A stretch of DNA of 64,000 nucleotides from Zhongshania aquimaris (GCF_019312595.1 NZ_JAHWDQ010000008.1:1-64000); one strand, 5' to 3'; positions 1 through 9,486 are shown, counted from the stretch's first letter. The notes: generated from the sequence alone by a model not told the origin. Translations and numbers: made by a program.

Positions 1-3
1 GTT

Positions 4-121
4 TGCCTGGCGACCATAGAGACATGGAACCACCTGATCCCATCCCGAACTCAGAAGTGAAACGTGTCATCGCCGATGGTAGTTTGGGGTTTCCCCATGC
101 GAGAGTAGGTCATCGCCAGGC
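4..121 (+). rRNA. rrf: 5S ribosomal RNA
   Basis: The termini are complementary (TGCCTGGCG at the start, CGCCAGGC at the end), and the interior carries the 5S landmarks CCGAACTCAGAAGTGAAA and the GAGAGTAGG segment near the 3' end. The length of about 118 nt is normal. It lies at the extreme left edge, so 16S and 23S are presumably just outside the window. A strong terminator follows. Confidence 0.95.
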
Positions 122-130
122 TTCTAAACC

Positions 131-170
131 AAAGTGCCCCAGCTGAATTCAGTTGGGGCACTTTACTTTT
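131..170 (+). terminator. Intrinsic terminator of the rRNA operon
   Basis: Inverted repeat AAAGTGCCCCA / TGGGGCACTTT (131-141 and 154-164) with a self-complementary CTGAATTCAG in the loop, followed by ACTTTTT. It starts 10 nt past the 5S 3' end, as expected for the end of an rRNA operon. Confidence 0.9.
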
Positions 171-273
171 TGGCGCTAAAAAAGTTGGGCAACTGGCGCT
201 GACCGACGGTGAGGTCTCGCGCCATCCTTGGCGCTCGGGGCGTTGCCCTGCTTCCGCTGCGCTACAGCGCTCC

Positions 274-654
274 TCAACCCTCTAAATTTATCGGTGTAGC
301 GCTATAGGTATGGTTTTCGCGAAGGGTGTTCAATTCGTTCATGTGAATGCCAATCTGAGAGAGGGTATTTTCTTCATATGTTTCCGCTTTCAGTATCGGT
401 AGCAAAAGTAACTCTATGCTTGAGCAAATACGACTGACTTCCATGAAATTTAGAATAGCTGATGTGCCGGCGACTGAGTGAACCGTCCGGTGCAAGTTGT
501 AGATATCATCTGTGGGCTGGGGACTGTTTTGAACTGATTGCCAGACGCTAAGTATATCTTTGATTTTTTGGTCAAGTTTGAGAATGTAATTACGTTGTAG
601 TTCTGCTAACTGCGCATCTACTGAGCCCGAATTTCTACTATCGTTTTGACTCAT
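274..654 (-). CDS. Hpt-domain phosphotransfer protein
   Basis: 126-residue stand-alone histidine phosphotransfer protein. The phosphoacceptor is probably His59 in LHRTVHSVAGTSAIL, the position of the H-x-x-K/A-G signature of Hpt helical bundles; here the usual Lys is Val. The ATG at 654 overlaps the 3' end of the upstream receiver gene by 17 nt and has GGCGGA a few bases upstream, so translation is probably coupled. It is the last gene of a histidine kinase, receiver, Hpt series. By family knowledge it would relay phosphate between a receiver and a downstream regulator. No output domain is present and its final target is not visible here. Confidence 0.8.
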   Translation of the reverse strand: MSQNDSRNSGSVDAQLAELQRNYILKLDQKIKDILSVWQSVQNSPQPTDDIYNLHRTVHSVAGTSAILNFMEVSRICSSIELLLLPILKAETYEENTLSQIGIHMNELNTLRENHTYSATPINLEG

Positions 655-1042
655 AATAATTCCGCCATATAGTCCTTATTTCTTCACCCAGCGTCATTGG
701 GTTAAATGGTTTTGTAATAACAGCTACTGCCCCCATACTTTTTAATTTTTGGATTTCTTCAGATTGTGCTTTAGCTGTTATAAACACAATTGGAGTTTCA
801 ACGAAATCCGAGAGTTCTCGTATTCGTTCTAACAGCTGAGGGCCGTCCATTCCCGGCATCATCACATCTAATAAAATAAGTTGCGGCATAAAACTGGAAA
901 TTAGTTTTAAAGCTTCGGCACCATTGTTTGGTGTTGCGACGGTGAAGCCCGCGACTTGTGTTAGGGCAATATTGGCAACCACGCGGATATCGGGTTCGTC
1001 TTCAACATACATCAGACGAGAAAGTTCTGGTGGATTACTCAC
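638..1042 (-). CDS. Single-domain response regulator (CheY-like)
   Basis: About 134 residues forming only a receiver domain: acidic pair in YVEDEPD, phosphoacceptor Asp in LILLDVMMPGMDG, the Thr position in VFITA and the Lys in ITKPFNP. An upstream ATG at 1129 would overlap the kinase gene by 95 nt. The better start is GTG at 1042-1040, whose GTGAGTAA overlaps the kinase stop codon and which has GGAGAAG just upstream. With no effector domain, it probably passes phosphate from the adjacent PAS kinase to the Hpt protein downstream or acts by protein contact. Confidence 0.85.
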   Translation of the reverse strand: MSNPPELSRLMYVEDEPDIRVVANIALTQVAGFTVATPNNGAEALKLISSFMPQLILLDVMMPGMDGPQLLERIRELSDFVETPIVFITAKAQSEEIQKLKSMGAVAVITKPFNPMTLGEEIRTIWRNYYESKR

Positions 1043-2564
1043 TGCACTTCTCCGCTTCTTGATTGGCTTGCTGTATGTCAATGTAGAAGGTGCTGCCTTT
1101 ATCGAGCTCAGAAATGAATGACAATTCACCTTGGTGCTGCTCTACTATAGCCTTGGAAATATGTAAGCCGAGACCGGTGCCACTAATGGCACGTTTGTCC
1201 GACGTGTCGGCTTGAGTAAATTTTTCAAATACGCGGCTTTTAAATTCCAATGGAATGCCGAGGCCCTTATCAGTTACCGCGATACGAATTTTGTCTTTTA
1301 TGACGGTGGCGCTAACTTCAACTACGGAATTTTCATTAGAAAATTTTGCAGCATTTGACATTAAGTTGCTCATTACCTGCATCATACGATCGGGGTCTGC
1401 GTTGATGTAGATCGGATCTGGACAGTGCGTCAGAATAAATTTGACATGATGTTTCTTTGCGTAGGCTTGATTGTCGAATATTGCGGTATCTAAAAATGGC
1501 TTAACTCGTAGTTTTATACGATTAAACTGCATTTTTTCAGATTCGATTTTTGAAATATCTAGAATGTCATTTATGAGTAGTAGTAATCGGTCACTGTTTT
1601 TCTGTGCAATCTGAATAAGCGTATCTGCTTGGTCTGAATTAGCTTCGATTGCCCCGCCTATAATTAAATCCAGTGATGCTTTAATTGATGTGAGTGGGGT
1701 TCGAAGTTCGTGGCTTACTGTAGCAATAAATTCATCTTTAATTTGCTGTTCGTGTACGCGACGCATTGCGCTGCGTAATTTTTCTTCGGTTTCTTTGCGC
1801 TCGGAAATGTCTCGGACGATACCGGTGAACATGCGCTGACCATTCACTTCCATTTCACTTATTGCAAGTTCCAAGGGGAAGGTGCTGCCATTCTTACGCA
1901 GCCCAGTAACTTCCCTGCCTATACCGATTATCTTTTTCTCACCGGTACTTAAATAATTATCCAAATATTGATCGTGCTCGGCGCGATAGGGATTGGGCAT
2001 TAGCATCGAGACATTTTTGCCCGCCAATTCTTGTAGTTGGTAACCGAATATTTTTTCTGCCGCAGGGTTAACGGTTTCAATCAGACCCCGATCACTAATT
2101 GTAATCACACCATCGACGATGGTGTCGAGAATGGCTTTGGTGCGCGCTAATAGCTCTCTTAGTTTTTCCTCGGTATTCTTACGTTCAGAAATGTCGCGAA
2201 CAATCCCGGTGAACATGCGCTGGCCGTTCACTTCCATTTCGCTTATCGCGAGTTCTAACGGGAAGGTTGTTCCATCAAGTCGCATTCCAGTTACTTCTCG
2301 GCCAATACCGATTATTTTTTTATCACCGGTACTGAGGTAGTTTTGAAGGTAGCCATCATGCCCGTGACTGTAGTTGGAGGGCATGAGCATAGAGACATTG
2401 TTTCCGATAAGCTGTGCTTTATTGTAGCCAAATATATTTTCTGCCGCAGGGTTAACTGTTTCAATTAAACCGCGATCACTGATCGTAATGACACCGTCGA
2501 CGATTGTGTCTACGATCGCTTTCGTACGGGCAAGAAGATCATTAACTGCATCTTTATCGTTCAT
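1035..2564 (-). CDS. Double-PAS sensor histidine kinase
   Basis: 509 residues, with no membrane segment seen, so probably cytoplasmic. Order: PAS1 (about 10-130), PAS2 (about 138-258), HisKA with phosphoacceptor His285 in ATVSHELRTPLTSIK, then a HATPase_c domain with N-box NLMSNAAKFS, KGLGIP and GTGLGLHISKAI. The two PAS modules are near-duplicates (VDGVITISDRGLIETVNPAA occurs in both, 128 residues apart). The domain order resembles FixL-type kinases, but the ligand cannot be read from sequence. It overlaps the downstream receiver gene by 8 nt, so they are very likely co-transcribed and cognate. Confidence 0.88.
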   Translation of the reverse strand: MNDKDAVNDLLARTKAIVDTIVDGVITISDRGLIETVNPAAENIFGYNKAQLIGNNVSMLMPSNYSHGHDGYLQNYLSTGDKKIIGIGREVTGMRLDGTTFPLELAISEMEVNGQRMFTGIVRDISERKNTEEKLRELLARTKAILDTIVDGVITISDRGLIETVNPAAEKIFGYQLQELAGKNVSMLMPNPYRAEHDQYLDNYLSTGEKKIIGIGREVTGLRKNGSTFPLELAISEMEVNGQRMFTGIVRDISERKETEEKLRSAMRRVHEQQIKDEFIATVSHELRTPLTSIKASLDLIIGGAIEANSDQADTLIQIAQKNSDRLLLLINDILDISKIESEKMQFNRIKLRVKPFLDTAIFDNQAYAKKHHVKFILTHCPDPIYINADPDRMMQVMSNLMSNAAKFSNENSVVEVSATVIKDKIRIAVTDKGLGIPLEFKSRVFEKFTQADTSDKRAISGTGLGLHISKAIVEQHQGELSFISELDKGSTFYIDIQQANQEAEKCSE

Positions 2565-2746
2565 ATTTGGTCACTGCCGTGTGAGCTTTTCATAAAGATA
2601 TAAGCGTTAAAGTATCGGACCCTTGAGTCTAGGTTTATAGAGAGTGCTGGGGAACTGGGAAATATACTTAGATCGGGCTTAACTTTTTGATAGGTAAGGC
2701 TAAATGAGTATTTTTTGAGGCGAGTTAGGTTGTTTTGAAGCCTTAA

Positions 2747-3298
2747 TTATTTTACCTGCTGTTTTGCGAGCTTGCGGGCAAGTGTTCGTCGGTGCATACC
2801 TAGTCGCCGTGCAGTCTCGGAAATATTAAATCCGGTTTGCGCCAGGGTTTCGTGTATACGTTCCCATTCGAGAGTTTTGATTGAGGTGGCACGGCCCTTA
2901 ATTTCGGTTTCGACGTTACCTTCCGCATTGTTAAAAGCCGCTTCAATATCGTCGGTATTTGAGGGTTTGGCGAGGTAGTGACAGGCACCTAGTTTTACCG
3001 CTTCTACAGCTGTCGCAATGCTGGCGTAACCGGTGAGCACGACAATTAGTATGTCGGGATCGTGTTTGTGTAATGCCTGAACGCAGGCCAGCCCAGATGC
3101 ATTGCCATCGAGTTTAAGGTCGACTACGGCATAGTTAGGTGAATACTTTTCTAAATGGGTCTGTGCTCCTTCTAAGCTATTTGTGGTGACGACTGCATAG
3201 CCGCGTCGCTCAAATGAGCGGGCTAGGGTACGTGCGAAGGCTTCATCATCTTCAATGATTAAAAGATTCTTGCTTGTGTTTGGAATCCCATTACTCAT
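2747..3298 (-). CDS. regA: RegA/PrrA/RoxR-type redox response regulator
   Basis: 183 residues: receiver (1-120) with acidic pair in LLIIEDDEA, phosphoacceptor Asp60 in AVVDLKLDG and Lys in LAKPSN, then a linker and a C-terminal Fis-type helix-turn-helix (157-183, NISETARRLGMHRRTLARKL). This short receiver plus Fis-HTH architecture is that of RegA/PrrA/ActR/RoxR. It starts 4 bp after the regB stop, so the two form an operon. Family members activate or repress terminal oxidase and redox-balance genes; the adjacent cyo operon is the obvious candidate target (inference). The 182 bp between this gene and the PAS kinase contain no gene. Confidence 0.9.
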   Translation of the reverse strand: MSNGIPNTSKNLLIIEDDEAFARTLARSFERRGYAVVTTNSLEGAQTHLEKYSPNYAVVDLKLDGNASGLACVQALHKHDPDILIVVLTGYASIATAVEAVKLGACHYLAKPSNTDDIEAAFNNAEGNVETEIKGRATSIKTLEWERIHETLAQTGFNISETARRLGMHRRTLARKLAKQQVK

Positions 3299-3302
3299 AT
3301 CG

Positions 3303-4607
3303 CTAGGCCTCCTTTAGGTGGAGCGCATCTATAGGCAGGTGGATGTTTATTTCTGCACCTCCTTCTTCTCTATTTCTAGCTTTAACTCGGCCACCTAGAA
3401 TACGAGTCACATTAAACACGAGAAATAAACCTAGACCACTGCCTGGTCTGCCTTTAGTCGACTGGTAAGGTTGCCCTAGGCGATCAAAAATCTCTTTCGA
3501 GAAGCCAGGGCCTCGATCGATGACACGAATATGGAGCATATCGTTTTGGCGATAAACTTCAAGGCCGACCCATTCTGGAGAGGCGTCCAAGGCATTGTCG
3601 AGGAGGTTATAAATAGTTTGTTTTAAAACGGTATCAGATGCGATCTCGACGTCTTCGCCAAAGTGGTTTTCAAAGCGAAATTCGCCGACTTTTCGGGTCG
3701 ACGCCCACTCGCTGCTTAAATCGTCAAAAAACTCCCAGACGCTGGTTTCGCCCGAGGATTCACCGCGGGTTTCGCCCGCGGACATTAGGATGCCGCTGAC
3801 AATGGTTTTGCAACGCTGTACTTGGGTTTGCATTTCCGTAATTTCTTCTTCGAGACCTTTGTCGGCTTGTAGCGCTGGCATATGACGCCAATCGCCGAGA
3901 ATAACCGCTATGGTGGCCAGCGGAGTACCCAGCTCGTGGGCGGCGCCGGAGGCGAGTAAACCCATGCGTAAGATGTGTTCTTCCTCTGCGGCGCGTTGGC
4001 GGAGCTCCGCAAGACGTGCGTCGTGCTCGCGGTGAGTGCGGTTGATGCGATTGATAAATACCACTAACAAGGCAGCATTCAAGACAAGGCAAATTAACAT
4101 GCCCTCAACGTAATAGCTGCGGATACCTAAGTGATAATCTTGGGGTAAGTCGAGTGGTCGACCTGCTTCTGCGAGCCAAAGAAAACACAGTGTTGCCATG
4201 CCAAGTAGAGCCCAAGCGTAAGAAGGGGCTAAAAGCACAGCAGCTAAACCAACCTGCAAGAGGTAAAGGAAGACGAAGGGGTTGGTTGCGCCACCACTGA
4301 GATAAAGCTGTATCGTCAGTGTTCCCATGTCTACCAGTAGGCCAATGAATAATTCAGCGGTTTTCACTCGATGTCTAAATCGAAGTGCTAGCTCATTCAA
4401 TGCGTTGAATACGACGAGCCCAGCTAACACTGATAGCATTAATTGCATCGGCAGTTTTACGCCAAAACCGTAGTGGGTAACTAGAATGGTAAGCAGTTGG
4501 CCAAGCACCGCGAGCCATCGAAGTTGCACGAGCTGGCGCATATGCTTACCGAGGGTGTCAGTATCTGCGCTCGGAAGGTAGCTGCTTAAAAGAGTTTCGT
4601 CGCTCAT
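3303..4607 (-). CDS. regB: RegB/PrrB/RoxS-type redox sensor histidine kinase
   Basis: 434 residues, inner membrane. About six hydrophobic segments span residues 30-185 and include GGATNPF (105-111), the ubiquinone-contact motif conserved in RegB. His224 in GAAHELGTPLATIA is the phosphoacceptor, and Cys266 (VQRCKTIV) sits where the RegB redox-box cysteine lies. The HATPase domain follows (NLLDNALDAS, GSGLGLFLV). Both the quinone and cysteine switches therefore appear intact. First gene of regBA, downstream of and on the same strand as the quinol oxidase genes. Confidence 0.92.
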   Translation of the reverse strand: MSDETLLSSYLPSADTDTLGKHMRQLVQLRWLAVLGQLLTILVTHYGFGVKLPMQLMLSVLAGLVVFNALNELALRFRHRVKTAELFIGLLVDMGTLTIQLYLSGGATNPFVFLYLLQVGLAAVLLAPSYAWALLGMATLCFLWLAEAGRPLDLPQDYHLGIRSYYVEGMLICLVLNAALLVVFINRINRTHREHDARLAELRQRAAEEEHILRMGLLASGAAHELGTPLATIAVILGDWRHMPALQADKGLEEEITEMQTQVQRCKTIVSGILMSAGETRGESSGETSVWEFFDDLSSEWASTRKVGEFRFENHFGEDVEIASDTVLKQTIYNLLDNALDASPEWVGLEVYRQNDMLHIRVIDRGPGFSKEIFDRLGQPYQSTKGRPGSGLGLFLVFNVTRILGGRVKARNREEGGAEINIHLPIDALHLKEA

Positions 4608-4685
4608 AGCTATACAGGTATTTTGTTCGGTAAATTTGAGAGATTACACAGTATAACGTCGCCTGCGTATAAGTCGCAGTTTGCA

Positions 4686-5417
4686 TCAACATGTAGGTGC
4701 TTTGTGTTCTTCCCGTACAACAATTATGGCGGCGACAATGGCCAGAAGTGCTAGGCTAAACCAGGTTATGGCGTACACCAAGTGGTTGTTGTGAAAGCTA
4801 ATAACAGTGAGTCCGCCAACGGGGTGTTGGCTGCCTTGCTGATGTGCTTGGCTGGTCTCATGGCTTTTTTCGGCATCAATAAAGTAAGGTGCGGCGTACA
4901 AGTTTTGCATGTTTGCAATCGCTGCCACGTCACGTGAGTACCAGCGATTAGCGTTTGAATCATTATCTCGTACGGCGCTGCCCTTGGGTTCGCTTATTCG
5001 TAACAGGCCGATGAGATCTTGCTGGCCAGTCGGTGGCGGTGTGGCTTGAACCCCCTGATTGATGAAACCGCGATTAATTAATACGATACTGCCATCGCTT
5101 CGCCGAAAAGGCGTGATCACCCAGTAGCCACTGCCCAGCTCTGTTGCGGCGACAACGAGGGTGTCTTTATCGCTGATAAAATTGCCTGTCACCGATACGC
5201 GGCGATACTCGTCTGATTCTCTACTAATGTCTTGCCAGTATTCCGCCGTCGGTGCGGATTCTGGCGATGCGTGAGCTCGTGCATCAACTCTTTGAATAAG
5301 ATCTAGCTTCCACGCTCTCCGCTCCAGCTGCCAATTGCCGAGAAAAACAAAGCCGACAAAGATGAGGAGCCCGATGGCGAGGGTAATCACTTTTTTAAGC
5401 AATGAGGGCATCGCCAT
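4686..5417 (-). CDS. SURF1 family cytochrome oxidase biogenesis protein
   Basis: 243 residues with an N-terminal membrane segment (about 9-27), a periplasmic body and a C-terminal membrane segment (about 215-236): the Shy1/Surf1 layout. Family signs are GNWQLERRAWKLDLI after the first segment, INRGFI in the middle and NNHLVYAITWF before the last helix. SURF1 proteins help insert haem a into subunit I of haem-copper oxidases. Here the gene follows cyoD by 31 bp and sits where many cyo operons carry cyoE. A second start, MPSLLKK, lies two codons in. Confidence 0.85.
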   Translation of the reverse strand: MAMPSLLKKVITLAIGLLIFVGFVFLGNWQLERRAWKLDLIQRVDARAHASPESAPTAEYWQDISRESDEYRRVSVTGNFISDKDTLVVAATELGSGYWVITPFRRSDGSIVLINRGFINQGVQATPPPTGQQDLIGLLRISEPKGSAVRDNDSNANRWYSRDVAAIANMQNLYAAPYFIDAEKSHETSQAHQQGSQHPVGGLTVISFHNNHLVYAITWFSLALLAIVAAIIVVREEHKAPTC

Positions 5418-5448
5418 GGTTGATTTACTCGCAGCTGTGTCATGTGAG

Positions 5449-5814
5449 CTATGTACTGCCCATCATGCCCGGCATCATGTTCGCGTTCATGTGGTACATC
5501 ACCCACAGAGAACCTGCGAGCGTGATAAACAGTAAGACGATAGTGAAAATCAGAGAGAGCATATTCCAGCCGCCTTCTGAGTGAAAATTCATGTGCAGAA
5601 AGTAAATCATGTGCACAAGAATTTGCACTAAGGCAAACCCCAGTATAACCACGACGGTTGCATTGCGAGAGCTGAGTACATCCGCCATGACTAGCCAGAA
5701 GGGAATTGCGGTGAGAATGACCGAGGCGATAAAGCCGAGCATATAGCCGCTGAACGTGCTGTGCGGCCCTTCTTCGTCATGGTGGTCTAGGCTGTGTTGA
5801 TTGTGTTCGCTCAT
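5449..5814 (-). CDS. cyoD: Cytochrome bo3 ubiquinol oxidase subunit IV
   Basis: 121 residues with three membrane helices and the subunit IV motif VHMIYFLHMNFHSEGGWN. The reading frame is open upstream, but the start is ATG at 5814: it overlaps the cyoC stop as ATGA and the protein then begins MSEHNQHS like other CyoD proteins. Subunit IV is an assembly/stability subunit of the inner-membrane quinol oxidase. Last of cyoABCD. Confidence 0.92.
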   Translation of the reverse strand: MSEHNQHSLDHHDEEGPHSTFSGYMLGFIASVILTAIPFWLVMADVLSSRNATVVVILGFALVQILVHMIYFLHMNFHSEGGWNMLSLIFTIVLLFITLAGSLWVMYHMNANMMPGMMGST

Positions 5815-6437
5815 GACATTGATCCCATTAAATAGACAATGGTAAATACGCCAATCCAGACGACGTCGAGGAAATGCCAAAACATGGATAGGCAAAATAG
5901 GCGGCGGCGGTTTGGTACAGTAAGTCCGTGTTTACGAAGTTGAACGAGCAGGGTGATTAACCAAATAATGCCGAAGGTAACATGTAGCCCGTGGGTGCCG
6001 ACTAATGTAAAAAAAGCTGACCAGTATGCGCTGCGTTGTGGCGTAGCGCCTTCATGAATCAAATGATAAAACTCAAAGAGTTCTAATCCCAGAAAGGCGG
6101 CACCGAATATCCCTGTAATCGCTAACCAAATCATCGTTCCTTTTAGTTTTCCCTGCTGCATTTGCAACATGGCGAAACCATAGGTGATCGAAGAAAACAG
6201 CAGGAAGCTGGTATTCAGCGCAACAAGTGGCAGGTCAAACAGCTCAGCGCCAGTCGGGCCCCCCGCGTAACTTTGGCTAAGGACACTATATGTGGCGAAG
6301 AGCGCCGCGAAGATCAGGCAATCGCTCATTAGGTAGAGCCAAAAACCCAACAAGGTTCCGTTGGCAACGTGATGTTCTTCGCGCACTAAAAAATCGAAAC
6401 TGTCCGGCGCCGCGGGTAATGCAGTTGAATGAGACAT
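5811..6437 (-). CDS. cyoC: Cytochrome bo3 ubiquinol oxidase subunit III
   Basis: 208 residues, five membrane helices, COX3 fold, with FGFWLYLMSDCLIFAALFA-like N-terminal sequence (present as LLGFWLYLMSDCLIFAAL) and HGLHVTFGIIWL. The start MSHSTALP at 6437 lies 1 bp after the cyoB stop with GAGGTG upstream; the longer frame to 6470 would run into cyoB. Overlaps cyoD by 4 nt. Confidence 0.93.
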   Translation of the reverse strand: MSHSTALPAAPDSFDFLVREEHHVANGTLLGFWLYLMSDCLIFAALFATYSVLSQSYAGGPTGAELFDLPLVALNTSFLLFSSITYGFAMLQMQQGKLKGTMIWLAITGIFGAAFLGLELFEFYHLIHEGATPQRSAYWSAFFTLVGTHGLHVTFGIIWLITLLVQLRKHGLTVPNRRRLFCLSMFWHFLDVVWIGVFTIVYLMGSMS

Positions 6438-6438
6438 C

Positions 6439-8445
6439 TTAAGCAAGCACCTCGTTTCGTTTGGCTTCAAATTCAGCCTCGACTTTTTCTACCTCTTCAA
6501 CGGGGATGTAGTAGTCGCGCTTGTAGTTGAAGGTATGAACAATAATGGCGATCAATAATGCCGCAAACGACAGTCCGCCTAGCAGCCACATATGCCAAAT
6601 CATCGCAAAGCCAAACACAGCGCTTATACCAGCAACGACAATACCGGCTGCAGTATTTTTAGGCATGTGGATCGGCATAAAGCCGGTACTTGGGCGCACA
6701 AAGCCATTCGCCTTCATCTGCCACCAGGCGTCGTTGTCATATACGCGTGGTGTAAATGCAAAGTTATACTGGGGTGGTGGTGACGAGGTAGACCACTCCA
6801 ATGTGCGGCCGTTCCAAGGGTCGCCGGTTTCGTCTCGCAGTGAGTCACGTTTTTTATAACTGACGTAAAGTTGAATTAAGAAGCAGGCAATGCCAATACC
6901 AATGAGTACCGCGCCCCCTAGTGCTATTTGGAACCAGATTTGTATTGATGGATCGTCGAAGTGGCTCATTCGTCGCGTTACACCCATAAAGCCCAGCAGG
7001 TAAAGCGGCATGAAGGCGAGGTAGAAACCGATGAACCAGCACCAGAACGACGCCTTACCCCAGAACGGATCGAGTTTGTAACCGGTTACTTTTGGATACC
7101 AGTAAGTAATCGCTGCGAAGGTACCAAAGACCACACCACCAATGATGACATTATGGAAGTGGGCAATCAGAAACAGGCTGTTATGCAGCACAAAGTCTGC
7201 AGGTGGTACAGCTAATAACACCCCAGTCATGCCGCCGACAACAAAGGTAATCATAAAGCCGACGGTCCACAACATCGGTACATCAAATACGATGCGGCCG
7301 CGGTACATAGTGAATAACCAGTTAAATATCTTGGCCCCGGTGGGTATTGAGATAATCATCGTGGTGATGCCGAAGAAGCTATTCACCGTCGCCCCAGAGC
7401 CCATGGTAAAGAAGTGATGTAGCCAAACAAGATACGACAGAATGGTGATGACGAGCGTGGCGTAAACCATCGACGAGTATCCGAACAGACGTTTACCACT
7501 GTAGGTCGACACAATCTCGGAGAATACGCCGAAGATAGGCAAAATGAGTATGTATACCTCTGGATGACCCCAGATCCAAATTAGGTTGACGTACATCATG
7601 GCGTTGCCGCCAAGGTCATTGGTGAAGAAATTCATGCCCAGATAGCGATCAAGAGACAGTAATGTCATCACCGCAGTCAGCACCGGGAAGGCGGCGACAA
7701 TCAAAATGTTGGTACACAGCGCAGTCCACACAAACACTGGCATTTTCATCATGGTCATGCCGGGCGCGCGCATTTTAACAATGGTCACTACAAAGTTGAT
7801 GCCAGACAGTAATGTGCCGACCCCGGCTATCTGCAGTGACCAAATATAATAGTCGACCCCCACGCCTGGGCTTTGCAATATGCCGGTTAAGGGGGGGTAA
7901 GCGAGCCACCCAGATTTGGCGAATTCACCGATAAATAGCGATGCCATTACTAGGCCAGCGCCCGCTGCGGTCATCCAAAAACTTAAATTGTTCAAGAAGG
8001 GAAACGCGACATCTCGTGCGCCAATTTGCAGCGGCACAATGTAGTTCATTAAGCCAACAACGAAGGGCATGGCCACGAAGAAAATCATGATTACGCCGTG
8101 GGCGGTAAAGATCTGGTCGTAGTGGTGGGGAGGTAAATACCCAGTCGCATCGCCAAACGCCATGGCTTGATGGATACGCATCATGATGGCATCGGCAAAG
8201 CCGCGCAGCAACATCACGATCCCTAAAATCATATACATCACACCGATGCGTTTATGATCGATGCTTGTGATCCATTCGCGCCATAAATAACCCCAGACTT
8301 TGTAATAAGTGAGTGCACCGACAAGCGCGCCGCCACCTATCACGACAACGATAAACGTCGCCAATAGAATGGGGTCATGAAGAGGGATTGACTCCCAGCT
8401 GAGTCGACCGAATATCAGCTTGCTTAGTTCGAACTGTTCAGACAT
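6439..8445 (-). CDS. cyoB: Cytochrome bo3 ubiquinol oxidase subunit I
   Basis: 668 residues, the catalytic haem-copper subunit of a proton-pumping quinol oxidase in the inner membrane. Visible landmarks are [12 protein letters not shown] (CuB His and the crosslinked Tyr), [13 protein letters not shown] (two CuB His) and [11 protein letters not shown] (haem ligands). The quinol-site residues known from E. coli are all present in [13 protein letters not shown] (Arg, Asp) and [11 protein letters not shown] (His, Gln), so it is a quinol and not a cytochrome c oxidase. 78 bp separate it from cyoA. Confidence 0.96.
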   Translation of the reverse strand: MSEQFELSKLIFGRLSWESIPLHDPILLATFIVVVIGGGALVGALTYYKVWGYLWREWITSIDHKRIGVMYMILGIVMLLRGFADAIMMRIHQAMAFGDATGYLPPHHYDQIFTAHGVIMIFFVAMPFVVGLMNYIVPLQIGARDVAFPFLNNLSFWMTAAGAGLVMASLFIGEFAKSGWLAYPPLTGILQSPGVGVDYYIWSLQIAGVGTLLSGINFVVTIVKMRAPGMTMMKMPVFVWTALCTNILIVAAFPVLTAVMTLLSLDRYLGMNFFTNDLGGNAMMYVNLIWIWGHPEVYILILPIFGVFSEIVSTYSGKRLFGYSSMVYATLVITILSYLVWLHHFFTMGSGATVNSFFGITTMIISIPTGAKIFNWLFTMYRGRIVFDVPMLWTVGFMITFVVGGMTGVLLAVPPADFVLHNSLFLIAHFHNVIIGGVVFGTFAAITYWYPKVTGYKLDPFWGKASFWCWFIGFYLAFMPLYLLGFMGVTRRMSHFDDPSIQIWFQIALGGAVLIGIGIACFLIQLYVSYKKRDSLRDETGDPWNGRTLEWSTSSPPPQYNFAFTPRVYDNDAWWQMKANGFVRPSTGFMPIHMPKNTAAGIVVAGISAVFGFAMIWHMWLLGGLSFAALLIAIIVHTFNYKRDYYIPVEEVEKVEAEFEAKRNEVLA

Positions 8446-8523
8446 GAAAATTACCGATGCCCACGGGGCATTGTCAGTGAATGGAACAAACGCGAGGCGA
8501 TTAAATTGATTGTGGCAAATAAT

Positions 8524-9486
8524 CTATAGTTCATGATGACCCTCGTGCCGCGCCTTAGGGTTAGCCGAAGAATCGTGGTTTTTGTGATGAGGTGACATCC
8601 AGTCCTTCATGCAAACGGAGCCGGCATCTACACAGCGGTTGAGAATGGCGTCGTACAGCTCGGGCGCAACGCTGCTGTAGTAGTGCACAGGATTCTTTTC
8701 GCTGGGTTGTTCAAGCACTTTGTAAACAGGGCGGCTAAGTTCATCGCCTTCGGCTTTAACTTTGGCAACCCATTCATCAAAGTTTTCTTCTCTCATGCCA
8801 AGAAACTTAAAACGCATATGGCTAAAGCCTTCGCCGGAGTAATTGGCAGAAAAGCCGTCGTAACTGCCGACTTCATTGATTACCGCGTGTAATTGGGTTT
8901 CCATGCCACCCATGGCATAGATTTGTCCGGCCAGAGCGGGAATGTAAAACGAGTTCATCATGGTGGTCGATGTGATTTTAAACTTGATCGGGCGGTCAAC
9001 CGGTGCCGCCAGCTGATTGACCACCGCGATACCTTGTTCTGGGTAGAAGAACAGCCATTTCCAGTCCATGGCCACCACCTCGACGATCAAGGGTTCAACA
9101 CCTTCAGGAACGGGCTTACCCTCGCTGATGCGATCCAATGGGCGATAGGGGTCAAGTTGGTGAGTGCTCACCCATGTGAGTGCGCCCAAAGCGATAATGA
9201 TAGCCAGCGGTGCCGCCCAAATAACTAACTCCAGGCTGGTGGAGTGATCCCAGTCTGGGGAGTAGGTGGCGTCTTTATTACTTGAACGGTAGCGCCAGGC
9301 GAATAACAGTGTTAGTGCGATAACGGGTACGACCACAATTAGCATGAGTATCGTAGCCCATACAATTAGGTTTGCCTGTTGAGCGGCGATATCGCCAGAG
9401 GGCGACATCACTACCGTATCGCAGCCTGATAGCAACACAATAATGGCCGTGAAGAATATATTGCGCAGAGTTCTGTGAATCGACAT
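8524..9486 (-). CDS. cyoA: Cytochrome bo3 ubiquinol oxidase subunit II (lipoprotein)
   Basis: 320 residues. The N-terminus is a lipoprotein signal ending LLSGC, followed by two membrane helices and a periplasmic cupredoxin domain. The CuA Cys ligands of cytochrome c oxidases are missing (the region reads ANYSGEGFSHM), as in quinol oxidases. ATG at 9486 is preferred; a TTG four codons upstream also keeps the frame. First gene of cyoABCD-SURF1. It is divergent from the MFS gene across about 150 bp that hold a perfect palindrome. Confidence 0.93.
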   Translation of the reverse strand: MSIHRTLRNIFFTAIIVLLSGCDTVVMSPSGDIAAQQANLIVWATILMLIVVVPVIALTLLFAWRYRSSNKDATYSPDWDHSTSLELVIWAAPLAIIIALGALTWVSTHQLDPYRPLDRISEGKPVPEGVEPLIVEVVAMDWKWLFFYPEQGIAVVNQLAAPVDRPIKFKITSTTMMNSFYIPALAGQIYAMGGMETQLHAVINEVGSYDGFSANYSGEGFSHMRFKFLGMREENFDEWVAKVKAEGDELSRPVYKVLEQPSEKNPVHYYSSVAPELYDAILNRCVDAGSVCMKDWMSPHHKNHDSSANPKARHEGHHEL

